From a bacterium (GTDB lineage: Bacteria; Acidobacteriota; Thermoanaerobaculia; Multivoradales; J023): DNA of 40,829 nt. The stretch spans positions 1 to 40,829 of the forward strand of contig JAAELT010000509.1 in NCBI GenBank assembly GCA_024226315.1. The letters are read 5' to 3'. Positions 1 through 6,226 of the stretch are shown here, piece by piece; position 1 is the stretch's first letter; each line of letters begins with the position of its first letter. The notes under the pieces are model-generated. The model was not told the DNA's origin, made no database searches, and saw nothing but the letters and a program-made list of their open reading frames with translations. The position numbers and the translations under genes are program-made.

Positions 1-536
1 GAGGCGACGGCCTCGGCGACGTCCGGGTTCCGGTCCAGGTACCAGCCCTCGGAGAACGCGGCGTGCGGATCGAAGCCGCGGGTGGCGCCTCTTGTGAGGT
101 AGTGCTCGTAGGCGCTGTCGAAGCGTCCGTCGTCGAGCGCCGCGGCGGCCTCGGGGTAGCTGGAGCGGTACCAGGCCTCGTCGATTCGGAGGCCGTTGGG
201 GTGCCGGCCGTCGCGGTGGCCGAAGGCGACGAAGTGCTCGAAGCCGCTGGCGAAGTGGCCCGCCTCGACGGCCCCGGCGACGTCCGGGTGGGCGCCTGAG
301 TACCACCGCTCGGAGAACAATACGTTGGGATCGCGACCTTCCGCCGCGCCATGCTCGCGGTAGTGCGCGGCCGCGTCGGCGTCGCCGACGTCGGGGTAGG
401 CGAGAAGGTACCACTCGGGATCGAAGCGCGCGGCCGGCGCCAACGGACCGGTCGCCTCGGTCATAGGGGGCGCGTGCGCAGCGACGGACCTGCCGAGAAG
501 GCGGCCGAATCGTCGCAAGAGGGCCGTCAGATTCAT
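1..536 (-). CDS. Partial protein with WY...YPDV repeats (probably the N-terminus of a surface-glycan glycosyltransferase)
   Basis: An uninterrupted leftward frame starts at an ATG (534-536) and runs off the window edge, giving 178 codons. After about 35 residues it consists of roughly 40-45-residue repeats. Each repeat has an aromatic WY pair, a (Y/H/N)P(D/E)(V/A) motif and, where complete, an EH(F/Y) or AHY and a G...(E/D/R)GR or RGF turn. Examples are FDPEWYLLAYPDV, SERWYSGAHPDV, IDEAWYRSSYPEA and SEGWYLDRNPDV. Three repeats are complete and the fourth is cut by the edge. From family knowledge, such repeats commonly sit in front of glycosyltransferase domains or in secreted repeat proteins; the functional part is outside the window, so the role is inferred. 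No clear Shine-Dalgarno precedes the ATG. A second ATG 24 codons later is an alternative start. The gene is divergent from the secY-like gene. Confidence 0.72.
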   Translation of the reverse strand, partial: MNLTALLRRFGRLLGRSVAAHAPPMTEATGPLAPAARFDPEWYLLAYPDVGDADAAAHYREHGAAEGRDPNVLFSERWYSGAHPDVAGAVEAGHFASGFEHFVAFGHRDGRHPNGLRIDEAWYRSSYPEAAAALDDGRFDSAYEHYLTRGATRGFDPHAAFSEGWYLDRNPDVAEAVA

Positions 537-549
537 GGATGAAGCTTAG

Positions 550-578
550 TTCATCAATCCATGCTGTTGTGCTATATC
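550..578 (+). promoter_or_regulatory. Candidate sigma70-type promoter for the secY-like gene
   Basis: TTCATC (550-555) and TATATC (573-578) are separated by exactly 17 bases. This puts a transcription start near 585, about 45 bases upstream of the ATG at 631. The -35 match is poor and the -10 match moderate, so this is a suggestion from spacing and AT content only. Confidence 0.35.
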
Positions 579-630
579 ATCGCCGGCAGCGTCAGAGTCG
601 GATGTGTCATGCACTTCAGGAGGGATTCGG

Positions 631-1953
631 ATGAGAGGCAACTCGTTGTTCACCAAAGTAGCGCTCACAGTCGCTATTCTGATCGTCTCGCAGCTGGCGT
701 GGCACGTACCGTTGCCGCTGCTGGATCCGGAGGTTCTGCGGCAGATGCCCGAGACGTTCGGCCACGGCTGGGAGGTCTGGAGCATCGGGGCGCTCGGGCT
801 CACGCCGTTCGTGTCGGGTTTCCTACTGGTGGAGCTCTACTCGCTGCTGACTCCCTGGGGACGCAGGGTCCGGCGGAGCGGCTTCGACGGTCGCCGCCGG
901 CTGAACAAGGGGGCCTTCGGCTTGTCGCTGCTCATCGGCCTGGCGCAGGCCGCCGCGGTCACGGTGTCGCTGGAGAACATGGTGACGTCCGGCGGCCTGG
1001 CGCTGGTGCCCGACCCCGGCTTCCCCTTCCGTTTGCTCGCCGTTGCCACCATGCTCGCGGCCCTGGTCGCCCAGTTCGTGCTGTGCAACGTGATCACCGC
1101 GCGCGGCATCGGCAACGGCTTCTGTCTCCTGGTCCTGGCCGACATCGTGCTGGCCGTCGTCGTCGGCTGGCCGTCGTCGACCTTCGCACGCGACAAAGCA
1201 GGGTTCTATCTCTTCACCTGCCTGGTGGCCGGCGCGATCTTCGCCCGCCTGCTGAAGACCCCCGGCACCTACCGCGTCTCCGTGCTGACCCACGAGACAG
1301 AACAGATTGAGTACCCGGCGTTCCCGCAGGGCGTAGTCCCTATCGGCTGGGCATACAAGGTCTTGGTAATCCCGATCTGGCTCGACGCGATGCTGGGCAG
1401 CGATGGTTTGCTCTTCCTCTCCCAAGAGGCCAGACTGGTCGGTCTGGCCGTGGTCGCGCCCGTACTCTGCTTCGCCAGCGTGCACCTGTTCTCCAGCCGC
1501 AAGCGGGTCGAGACCAACCTTCCCGGGGCGTTGCCCGAGGCAGAGTTCGAAGAGATGTCCAAACGGCGGCTTCACCTGACCACCGCTGCGCTGGTGGTGA
1601 GCGCCGTCGCCTTTGCCGTCCTGGAGATCTACCTGCTGTCTGAATACCGGCTGCCCGGCTTTCTGAGCCTGGCGATGACCGTCGCCATCGGCGTCGACCT
1701 GTTCGACGAGTGGCGGTTCCGTCAGCGGAACGTCGCCGTCGCGGAGCTCTGCGAGCTCGACAACGTGCACCTCGGCCTGTTCGTCGAGGCCGGCCTGCGC
1801 CACCGCGACATCGACTGCCTGGTGAAGGCGCGTCACTTCCGCGGCCTGTTCTTCTTCCTGCGGCCGCTCTACAAGATGAACGTCCTGGTGCCGGCCGACC
1901 GTCTCGACGAAGCGCGGGAGTGGATCGAAGAGATCCACCCCCGCATCGTCTGA
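631..1953 (+). CDS. SecY-like translocase channel paralog with a C-terminal DUF2007-like domain
   Basis: A 440-residue polytopic membrane protein. The start at 631 is chosen because AGGAGGG (618-624) lies 6-7 bases upstream; an upstream in-frame ATG at 604 lacks this. SecY-type landmarks are WSIGALGLTPFVSG (residues 50-63), resembling the SecY fSigalGi.Pyi element, and ITARGIGNGF (155-164), resembling the SecY GIGNG loop before TM5. About nine to ten hydrophobic segments are visible. The last 70 residues or so (about 369-440) are soluble. They resemble DUF2007-type putative signal-transducing domains, with a beta-alpha-beta pattern ending VPADRLDEAREWIEEI. Canonical SecY sits in a ribosomal-protein operon and lacks this tail, so this is probably an accessory, divergent paralog. 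Protein translocation is plausible but unproven. The last 69 bases are repeated after the next gene. Confidence 0.68.
   Translation: MRGNSLFTKVALTVAILIVSQLAWHVPLPLLDPEVLRQMPETFGHGWEVWSIGALGLTPFVSGFLLVELYSLLTPWGRRVRRSGFDGRRRLNKGAFGLSLLIGLAQAAAVTVSLENMVTSGGLALVPDPGFPFRLLAVATMLAALVAQFVLCNVITARGIGNGFCLLVLADIVLAVVVGWPSSTFARDKAGFYLFTCLVAGAIFARLLKTPGTYRVSVLTHETEQIEYPAFPQGVVPIGWAYKVLVIPIWLDAMLGSDGLLFLSQEARLVGLAVVAPVLCFASVHLFSSRKRVETNLPGALPEAEFEEMSKRRLHLTTAALVVSAVAFAVLEIYLLSEYRLPGFLSLAMTVAIGVDLFDEWRFRQRNVAVAELCELDNVHLGLFVEAGLRHRDIDCLVKARHFRGLFFFLRPLYKMNVLVPADRLDEAREWIEEIHPRIV
1885..1953 (+). repeat. Direct repeat copy 1 (3' end of the secY-like gene)
   Basis: These 69 bases, including the TGA stop, match 2985-3053 at 66 of 69 positions. 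The three differences are at 1899, 1929 and 1950. They encode the last 22 residues of the DUF2007-like tail. Similarity stops abruptly on both sides. Confidence 0.9.
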
Positions 1954-2075
1954 CGCGGGCGATACGATCGCCTGGCCTGAAGCCGGCAACATCCCGGACG
2001 GCTGGCCGTACAGCTTGAAGAAGCCGGGGTCGGATCCCGGAGCGGTCCAGACAACGTCAGAAGGGAGCGGCTGCC

Positions 2076-2984
2076 ATGACCTCGACAAAGATCGCCGTCG
2101 TCGGAGCGCCGTCGAGCGCGGGGGCCCGGCTCGCCGGGCAGGAGCAGGCACCGAGCGCGCTGCGCGCGGCGGGTCTGGTGTCTTCCCTCACGGAGCTCGG
2201 GTTCGGCGTGATCGATCACGGAGACACCGCTGAGGTCGAGTTCCGGCCGGACCCGGAGAATCCGAGGGCGCAGAACGCCGCGCTCGTCTGCCAGGTCGTG
2301 CGTGACGTTGCCGGCATGGTGGAGATCGCAAGCGGCGGCGGCGCGTTGCCCGTGGTGTTGGGCGGCGACTGTACGATCACCATCGGCGTCATCGCGGGGC
2401 TGCTCGGGCGGGGCTCGAGCCTCGGAGTGCTCTACCTCGACGGCGACCTCGACCTGAACACGCCGGACACCACGCCTTCGGGCGCCTTCGACGGCATGGT
2501 CACGGCCCACCTCCTGGGCCGAGGGCACCCGGAGCTGGCCCGCATCGGGCCCCGGGTGCCGCTGCTCGAGGAGTCGCAGCTGGTGTACTTCGGCTACAAC
2601 GAGGGTGCCGGCGGCATCGATCCGCCGGAGCTTGCCGCTCTCGAGAGCAGCGCGGCGCTCGCGGTTCCCGTCGAGGCGGTCCGTGAGGATCCGGTGGCCG
2701 CGGCGGGCCGAGCGCTCGCCGCCCTGGAGAGCCGGGTGGAGCGGATCCTCGTGCACTTCGACCTGGACGTCGCGGACGTGCCGGCGGTCGACGTCACCCA
2801 TACGGGCGGCCTCGATCTCGGCGAAGCGTTCTCGGTGCTCGAGGTCTTCCTGGCCAGCCCGTGGTGCGCCGGCCTGGTGTTCACCGAGTTCAACCCGCGC
2901 CTGGACGCCGGAGGCTCGTTGGCACCCCAGCTGGCGAATCGCCTCGCCGAGGCGCTCGGAGCCGTGCGCCGACCCGGCGGGTGA
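2076..2984 (+). CDS. Arginase/agmatinase (ureohydrolase) family protein with altered metal ligands
   Basis: A 302-residue protein of about the usual ureohydrolase length; an AAGGGAG purine stretch precedes the ATG. Family members use two Mn ions to hydrolyse guanidino groups, as in arginine, agmatine or formiminoglutamate. The three ligand motifs are recognisable but changed. GGDH is GGDC (96-99), DAHxD is DGDLD (122-126), and the last motif is HFDLDVADVP (227-236), keeping Asp229 and Asp231. Both histidine ligands are therefore replaced, by Cys99 and Asp124. This points to a divergent subfamily with an unknown substrate or altered metal use. It lies 122 bp after the secY-like gene, so co-transcription is possible. 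The TGA stop is followed, in the same frame and without a gap, by a copy of the secY-like gene's tail. Confidence 0.82.
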   Translation: MTSTKIAVVGAPSSAGARLAGQEQAPSALRAAGLVSSLTELGFGVIDHGDTAEVEFRPDPENPRAQNAALVCQVVRDVAGMVEIASGGGALPVVLGGDCTITIGVIAGLLGRGSSLGVLYLDGDLDLNTPDTTPSGAFDGMVTAHLLGRGHPELARIGPRVPLLEESQLVYFGYNEGAGGIDPPELAALESSAALAVPVEAVREDPVAAAGRALAALESRVERILVHFDLDVADVPAVDVTHTGGLDLGEAFSVLEVFLASPWCAGLVFTEFNPRLDAGGSLAPQLANRLAEALGAVRRPGG

Positions 2985-3053
2985 CTGGTGCCGGCCGATC
3001 GTCTCGACGAAGCGCGGGAGTGGATCGACGAGATCCACCCCCGCATCGTGTGA
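2985..3053 (+). pseudogene. In-frame remnant of the DUF2007-like tail directly after the arginase stop
   Basis: This is direct repeat copy 2, with 66 of 69 bases identical to 1885-1953. It continues the arginase reading frame immediately after the TGA at 2982-2984. It encodes LVPADRLDEAREWIDEIHPR plus two residues and its own TGA. Two of the three differences from copy 1 are silent and the other is Glu to Asp. It is probably a scar of a duplication or gene insertion. A readthrough extension of the arginase is possible but not supported by anything else. Confidence 0.8.
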
Positions 3054-3077
3054 GTCGTGACCTGTCGTTGCCGTGAG

Positions 3078-3097
3078 CCCGTCTAACGGCAGACGGG
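3078..3097. terminator. Hairpin between convergent arginase and Cys-rich repeat genes
   Basis: CCCGTCT (3078-3084) and AGACGGG (3091-3097) form a perfect 7-bp stem with a 6-base loop, at the meeting point of two converging genes. There is no clear U-tract on either strand. The hairpin overlaps the stop codon of the leftward gene. A role as terminator is inferred from position. Confidence 0.4.
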
Positions 3098-4084
3098 TGT
3101 GTAGTACAGGTTGCCGTCGTAGACGAAGGGATTGGTTCCCGCCGGCGGCCTGGCCACGAAGCAATTGGCGCCATCGAACCAGCTCCCGGGGAGAGTACAG
3201 CCGCCCGCCGGCGTGTAGTACAAGTTGCCGTCGTAGACGAACGGCCGCGTCCCCGCCGGGTGTGTGGCCACGAAACAGTTGGCGCCGTCGAACCAGCTCC
3301 CTGGCAGCGGGCATTGCGTGCCGTCTACGGGCGTATAGTACAAGTTTCCGTCATATACGAAGGGCTCCGTTCCTGCCGGGGGTGTGGCCACGAAACAGTT
3401 GGCACCGTCGAACCGGCTCCCGGGCAGCGGACAGAGATGCGGCGACGTGTAGTACAGGTTGCCTTCGTAGACAAATGGCTCGGTACCTTCAGGCGGCTTG
3501 GCCACGAAACAGTTGGCGCCGTCGAACCAGCTCCCGGGCATGGGGCACTCGCAAGTGATGTCCCCGCAACGCCTGGAGCCGAAGCCGATGTATTCATTGG
3601 TGGCGTCTCTGTACTTGTTGGTTCCAGCCGCATACTCGAGTCTCGCGGACAGCCAGCCGCCACACCAGTTCGGAGGCTGTCCCTTGGTGATCGCCAGCTC
3701 GTGTAGCCGTGCCTTCGACCCGGCAGCTTCGCTAGAGACGTTGCCGTTGTTGTCGACACCAAAAGCCTTACGACATTCTGACCAACAACTCCCCTTTGCC
3801 CCGGCAGCAGAGCGGATCCAGTCGATCTGCTGATTCTTGTTCCAGCCCGGGATCGTGATCTGATCCTGGGCCAGACCGTCGACGTTGGTCAGCTCCTGGA
3901 AGTCGTTCGGATTCACGGTGCGGTGCTCTTTGAGCGTCGACCTACAGTGGCAATGAGCTGCCTGGGCGGCTTGGGTGAAAACGGCAGCGACCAGGACCCC
4001 GAGAGCCGTGTACACCGCCCATTGGCTCACTGAAGCCTTGGTTGCTGCGCAACCGATTTGATTCTTCAGATTCAGATCGATCAT
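3083..4084 (-). CDS. Secreted Cys-rich protein with four GSWFDGANCFVA repeats
   Basis: A 333-residue protein. The ATG at 4084 is preceded by GAGGGAGAA. A hydrophobic segment (residues 22-42) ending AQA-A looks like a Sec signal peptide with a long N-region; a Cys pair (CHC) follows. Residues 50-178 are a unique region with several cysteines. Residues 180-333 are four near-identical 35-40-residue units of the form C-x-x-P-G-S-W-F-D-G-A-N-C-F-V-A, then P-x-G-T-x-P-F-V-Y-x-G-N-L-Y-Y-T. Each carries two cysteines and many aromatics, suggesting small disulfide-stabilised modules outside the cytoplasm. I recognise the repeat as recurrent in secreted proteins but know no function. The gene lies 43 bp downstream of a small Cys-rich lipoprotein, probably in the same sigma54-driven transcript. 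Confidence 0.8.
   Translation of the reverse strand: MIDLNLKNQIGCAATKASVSQWAVYTALGVLVAAVFTQAAQAAHCHCRSTLKEHRTVNPNDFQELTNVDGLAQDQITIPGWNKNQQIDWIRSAAGAKGSCWSECRKAFGVDNNGNVSSEAAGSKARLHELAITKGQPPNWCGGWLSARLEYAAGTNKYRDATNEYIGFGSRRCGDITCECPMPGSWFDGANCFVAKPPEGTEPFVYEGNLYYTSPHLCPLPGSRFDGANCFVATPPAGTEPFVYDGNLYYTPVDGTQCPLPGSWFDGANCFVATHPAGTRPFVYDGNLYYTPAGGCTLPGSWFDGANCFVARPPAGTNPFVYDGNLYYTPVCR
3086..3547 (-). repeat. Four tandem in-gene repeats of about 105-125 bp
   Basis: The coding DNA for the four GSWFDGANCFVA modules is itself strongly conserved. CGTCGAACC(A/G)GCTCCC blocks recur near 3290, 3410 and 3525. GTAGTACA(A/G)GTTGCC blocks recur near 3100, 3215 and 3450, with a variant near 3335. This indicates recent unit duplication and likely copy-number instability. 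Confidence 0.8.
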
Positions 4085-4127
4085 CGTCGTTCTCCCTCTC
4101 GCGATTCTGACTTCGAGCCGTGATCGA

Positions 4128-4436
4128 TCAATCCGTCGTGGAGCAGCTTGCGCAAGGTGTGACTGTGCAACTGCCGGACCCTTTGGACGTTCCGCAGCCA
4201 TCGCAGCTACCGGTTGCGGTATTGAAGACAGAGTCCTCGCAGCCAGTTTCTGTCGTGCACTCACCGCCGTCCGTTCCGGTCGAGAGCTCGATGACGAAAC
4301 CATCACAGATGATTGAGATCGTAGCAAGATTTGATCCCGGAATGGTCTGGATAGGGGGCGTCTTGACAGATTCACAAGCTATTAGAGGAAAAACGAGGAC
4401 TGCGGTTAGGAGATGTAGGTACGTGCTGGGTTTCAT
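4128..4436 (-). CDS. Small Cys-rich lipoprotein
   Basis: 102 residues, starting at the ATG at 4436 with GGAGG 7 bases upstream. The N-terminus (MKPSTYLHLL, then AVLVFPLIAC) is a signal peptide ending in a lipobox, L-I-A-C, with Cys21 as the lipidated residue. The remaining sequence is Ser/Thr/Gly-rich with eight more cysteines, including C78-x-x-C81 and C95-x-x-C98. No enzyme family is recognised. It is the first gene behind the sigma54 promoter at 4545-4560 and lies just upstream of the Cys-rich repeat protein. Both genes are exported and Cys-rich, so they may act together at the cell surface (inference). Confidence 0.72.
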   Translation of the reverse strand: MKPSTYLHLLTAVLVFPLIACESVKTPPIQTIPGSNLATISIICDGFVIELSTGTDGGECTTETGCEDSVFNTATGSCDGCGTSKGSGSCTVTPCASCSTTD

Positions 4437-4544
4437 GATCAAACCTCCACTTATTGACGATTCTTTGATGGACGCTTACGGCCTCCGTCAAACTCGAAAA
4501 ATGCCTCGAAAGGCGAATGAGCTACGCGCTCAGGATGTATCTAG

Positions 4545-4560
4545 AGCAAGACATGTGCCA
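4545..4560 (-). promoter_or_regulatory. Perfect sigma54 (-24/-12) promoter
   Basis: Read on the minus strand, the sequence is TGGCAC-N5-TTGCT, preceded by C. The -24 element is at 4560-4555 and the -12 element at 4549-4545. This matches the RpoN consensus at every fixed position with the exact spacing. Expected initiation is near 4534, leaving a leader of about 98 bases before the small lipoprotein at 4436. A gene for a sigma54 activator starts 149 bp away on the other strand. The site also lies within an 8-bp inverted repeat (GCAAGACA at 4546-4553, TGTCTTGC at 4562-4569), which may be incidental. Confidence 0.85.
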
Positions 4561-4642
4561 GTGTCTTGCCGCATTGCCTAGGGGCGATAATTCGAGTAAT
4601 TGTTGCGTTGAGGCTGAAACTACTTCGGCCGCTGTACGATCC

Positions 4643-4685
4643 GGCCCACTAGGGCCTATGAGGACCATGGTGCTCTCACCATAGT
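4643..4685. promoter_or_regulatory. Two inverted repeats: candidate activator (UAS) sites
   Basis: GGCCC-ACTA-GGGCC (4643-4656) is perfect. ACCATGGTG (4664-4672) and CACCATAGT (4677-4685) pair with one mismatch around a 4-base spacer. They lie about 80-130 bp upstream of the sigma54 -24 element and just ahead of the activator gene. That is the usual place for binding sites of Fis-type HTH activators that loop to sigma54 polymerase. The same repeats could instead shape the activator's own leader RNA. Confidence 0.5.
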
Positions 4686-4708
4686 TGTGGTAGAAACACC
4701 CGAGCCTC

Positions 4709-6226
4709 ATGATTCATCGCCTGCTCGAGCTCGGAAAGTCCGTTCTCGCCGAGAGCGATCTCGACGGCATTCTGGCCGCTGCGGTCGACGGCGTGATCGA
4801 GCTGTGCCAGGCCGAGCGGGGTATGGTCCTGCTCTTCGACGAGGCGGGCGAAACCATCTTTCAAAGCGCCCGCCATCTCGATCGCGAAGACATCGATCAG
4901 CCCCAGTTCGAGGTCAGCCGAACGATCATCGAGCGGGTGCGCAGCGGGGGTGAGGCGTTCTGGCACCCCAACGTGCTCGACGATCCGACCCTCGGCGACA
5001 AAGCGAGCGTGACGCGGCTCATGCTGCTGTCGGTGGCCTGCCAGCCGATTCGCCACGAGGGCAGCACGCTGGGAGTCGTCTATCTCGACAACCGCAGTGT
5101 CGACGGCATGTTCGGCGGCGAGACCGCCGAGCTTCTGTCGACGTTCTCGGACTTCATCTCGGTGGCGGCCCACAACGCGCTCGATCGCCGGCGGATGGAG
5201 CAGCGGATCGAGAGCCTTTCCGGGCAGCTGCGCGAGCGCTACGACTTCGACGCCATTGTCGGCCAGGCGCCCGAGATGCTCGAGGCTCTGAAGCTGGTCG
5301 GCCAGGTCGCCGACTCCGACGCCACGGTGCTGATCCGCGGTGAGAGCGGCACGGGCAAAGAGCTGATCGCCCGCGCGCTGCACTTCAACAGCCGGCGGCG
5401 GCAGCGGGAGTTCGTGGCGGTGAACTGCGGCGCGCTGCCCGACAACCTGCTGGAGGCCGAGCTGTTCGGCCACAAGCGCGGGGCATTCACCGGCGCGGTG
5501 CGCGACAATCCCGGCTGGTTCGAGCGCGCCCAGGGCGGCACGCTGCTGCTCGACGAGGTCGGCGAGCTGGCTCCGGCGCTCCAGGTGAAGCTCCTGCGGG
5601 TGCTGGAGAGCGGCGAGTACTCACGGGTCGGCAGTACCCGGATCCGCCACGCCGACGCGCGTATCCTGGCCGCCACCCACCGCGACCTCGAGGAGCTGCA
5701 GCGCGAAGGTGCGATGCGGCAGGACTTCCTCTACCGCCTCAACGTCCTCGAGGTGCGGGTGCCGCCGCTGCGCCGCCGGCGCGGCGACATCCCGCTGTTG
5801 GCGCGCCACTTCCTGGCGCGCCTGGCCGCCGAGGAGAACGATCGAGGCGAGAAGCGGCTGTCGCCCGGGGCAGAGGAGCTGCTGCTGCGTCACGACTATC
5901 CGGGCAACGTGCGCGAGCTCCAGAACGCTCTCCAGCGAGGTGTGCTGCTGGCGGAAGGGCCGGTGATCGAGGCGCGGCACCTCCCCGAGAGTTTGCGCAC
6001 GGACGTCGGCGGCGAGGAGCCTTCCGCTTCCGAAGAGCCGGTGACCAGCTTCAAGGCCGCCAAACAGCGGGTCGTCGAGCGCTTCGAACGTGACTTCATC
6101 TCACGCTGCCTGCGCGCGTCCGATGGCAACATCACCCGAGCGGCGAAGGCCGCCGAGCTCGACTACAAGAACTTCCACGGCAAGATGCGGCGCTACGGCA
6201 TCGAGCCGGCGGACTTCAAGAGATAG
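4709..6226 (+). CDS. GAF-domain sigma54-dependent transcriptional activator
   Basis: 505 residues in three parts. Residues 1-160 form a GAF-like sensor. Residues 180-410 are an AAA+ sigma54-interaction domain with Walker A GESGTGKE (211-218), the sigma54-contacting loop GAFTGA (258-263), Walker B GGTLLLDEVGEL (about 277-287) and arginine-finger region RQDFLYRL (337-344). Residues 455-500 are a Fis-type HTH containing NITRAAKAAELDYKNF. There is no receiver or FHA domain, so a ligand or partner sensed by GAF probably controls it. The likely target is the divergent sigma54 promoter at 4545-4560, so it would switch on the Cys-rich lipoprotein and repeat protein. Its 3' end overlaps the convergent kinase gene by 11 bases. 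No strong Shine-Dalgarno is visible. Confidence 0.93.
   Translation: MIHRLLELGKSVLAESDLDGILAAAVDGVIELCQAERGMVLLFDEAGETIFQSARHLDREDIDQPQFEVSRTIIERVRSGGEAFWHPNVLDDPTLGDKASVTRLMLLSVACQPIRHEGSTLGVVYLDNRSVDGMFGGETAELLSTFSDFISVAAHNALDRRRMEQRIESLSGQLRERYDFDAIVGQAPEMLEALKLVGQVADSDATVLIRGESGTGKELIARALHFNSRRRQREFVAVNCGALPDNLLEAELFGHKRGAFTGAVRDNPGWFERAQGGTLLLDEVGELAPALQVKLLRVLESGEYSRVGSTRIRHADARILAATHRDLEELQREGAMRQDFLYRLNVLEVRVPPLRRRRGDIPLLARHFLARLAAEENDRGEKRLSPGAEELLLRHDYPGNVRELQNALQRGVLLAEGPVIEARHLPESLRTDVGGEEPSASEEPVTSFKAAKQRVVERFERDFISRCLRASDGNITRAAKAAELDYKNFHGKMRRYGIEPADFKR

Noticed and set aside
705..725. TGGCAC...TTGCC on the plus strand, resembling a sigma54 promoter
   Set aside because: The spacing is one base too long and it lies inside the secY-like coding region.
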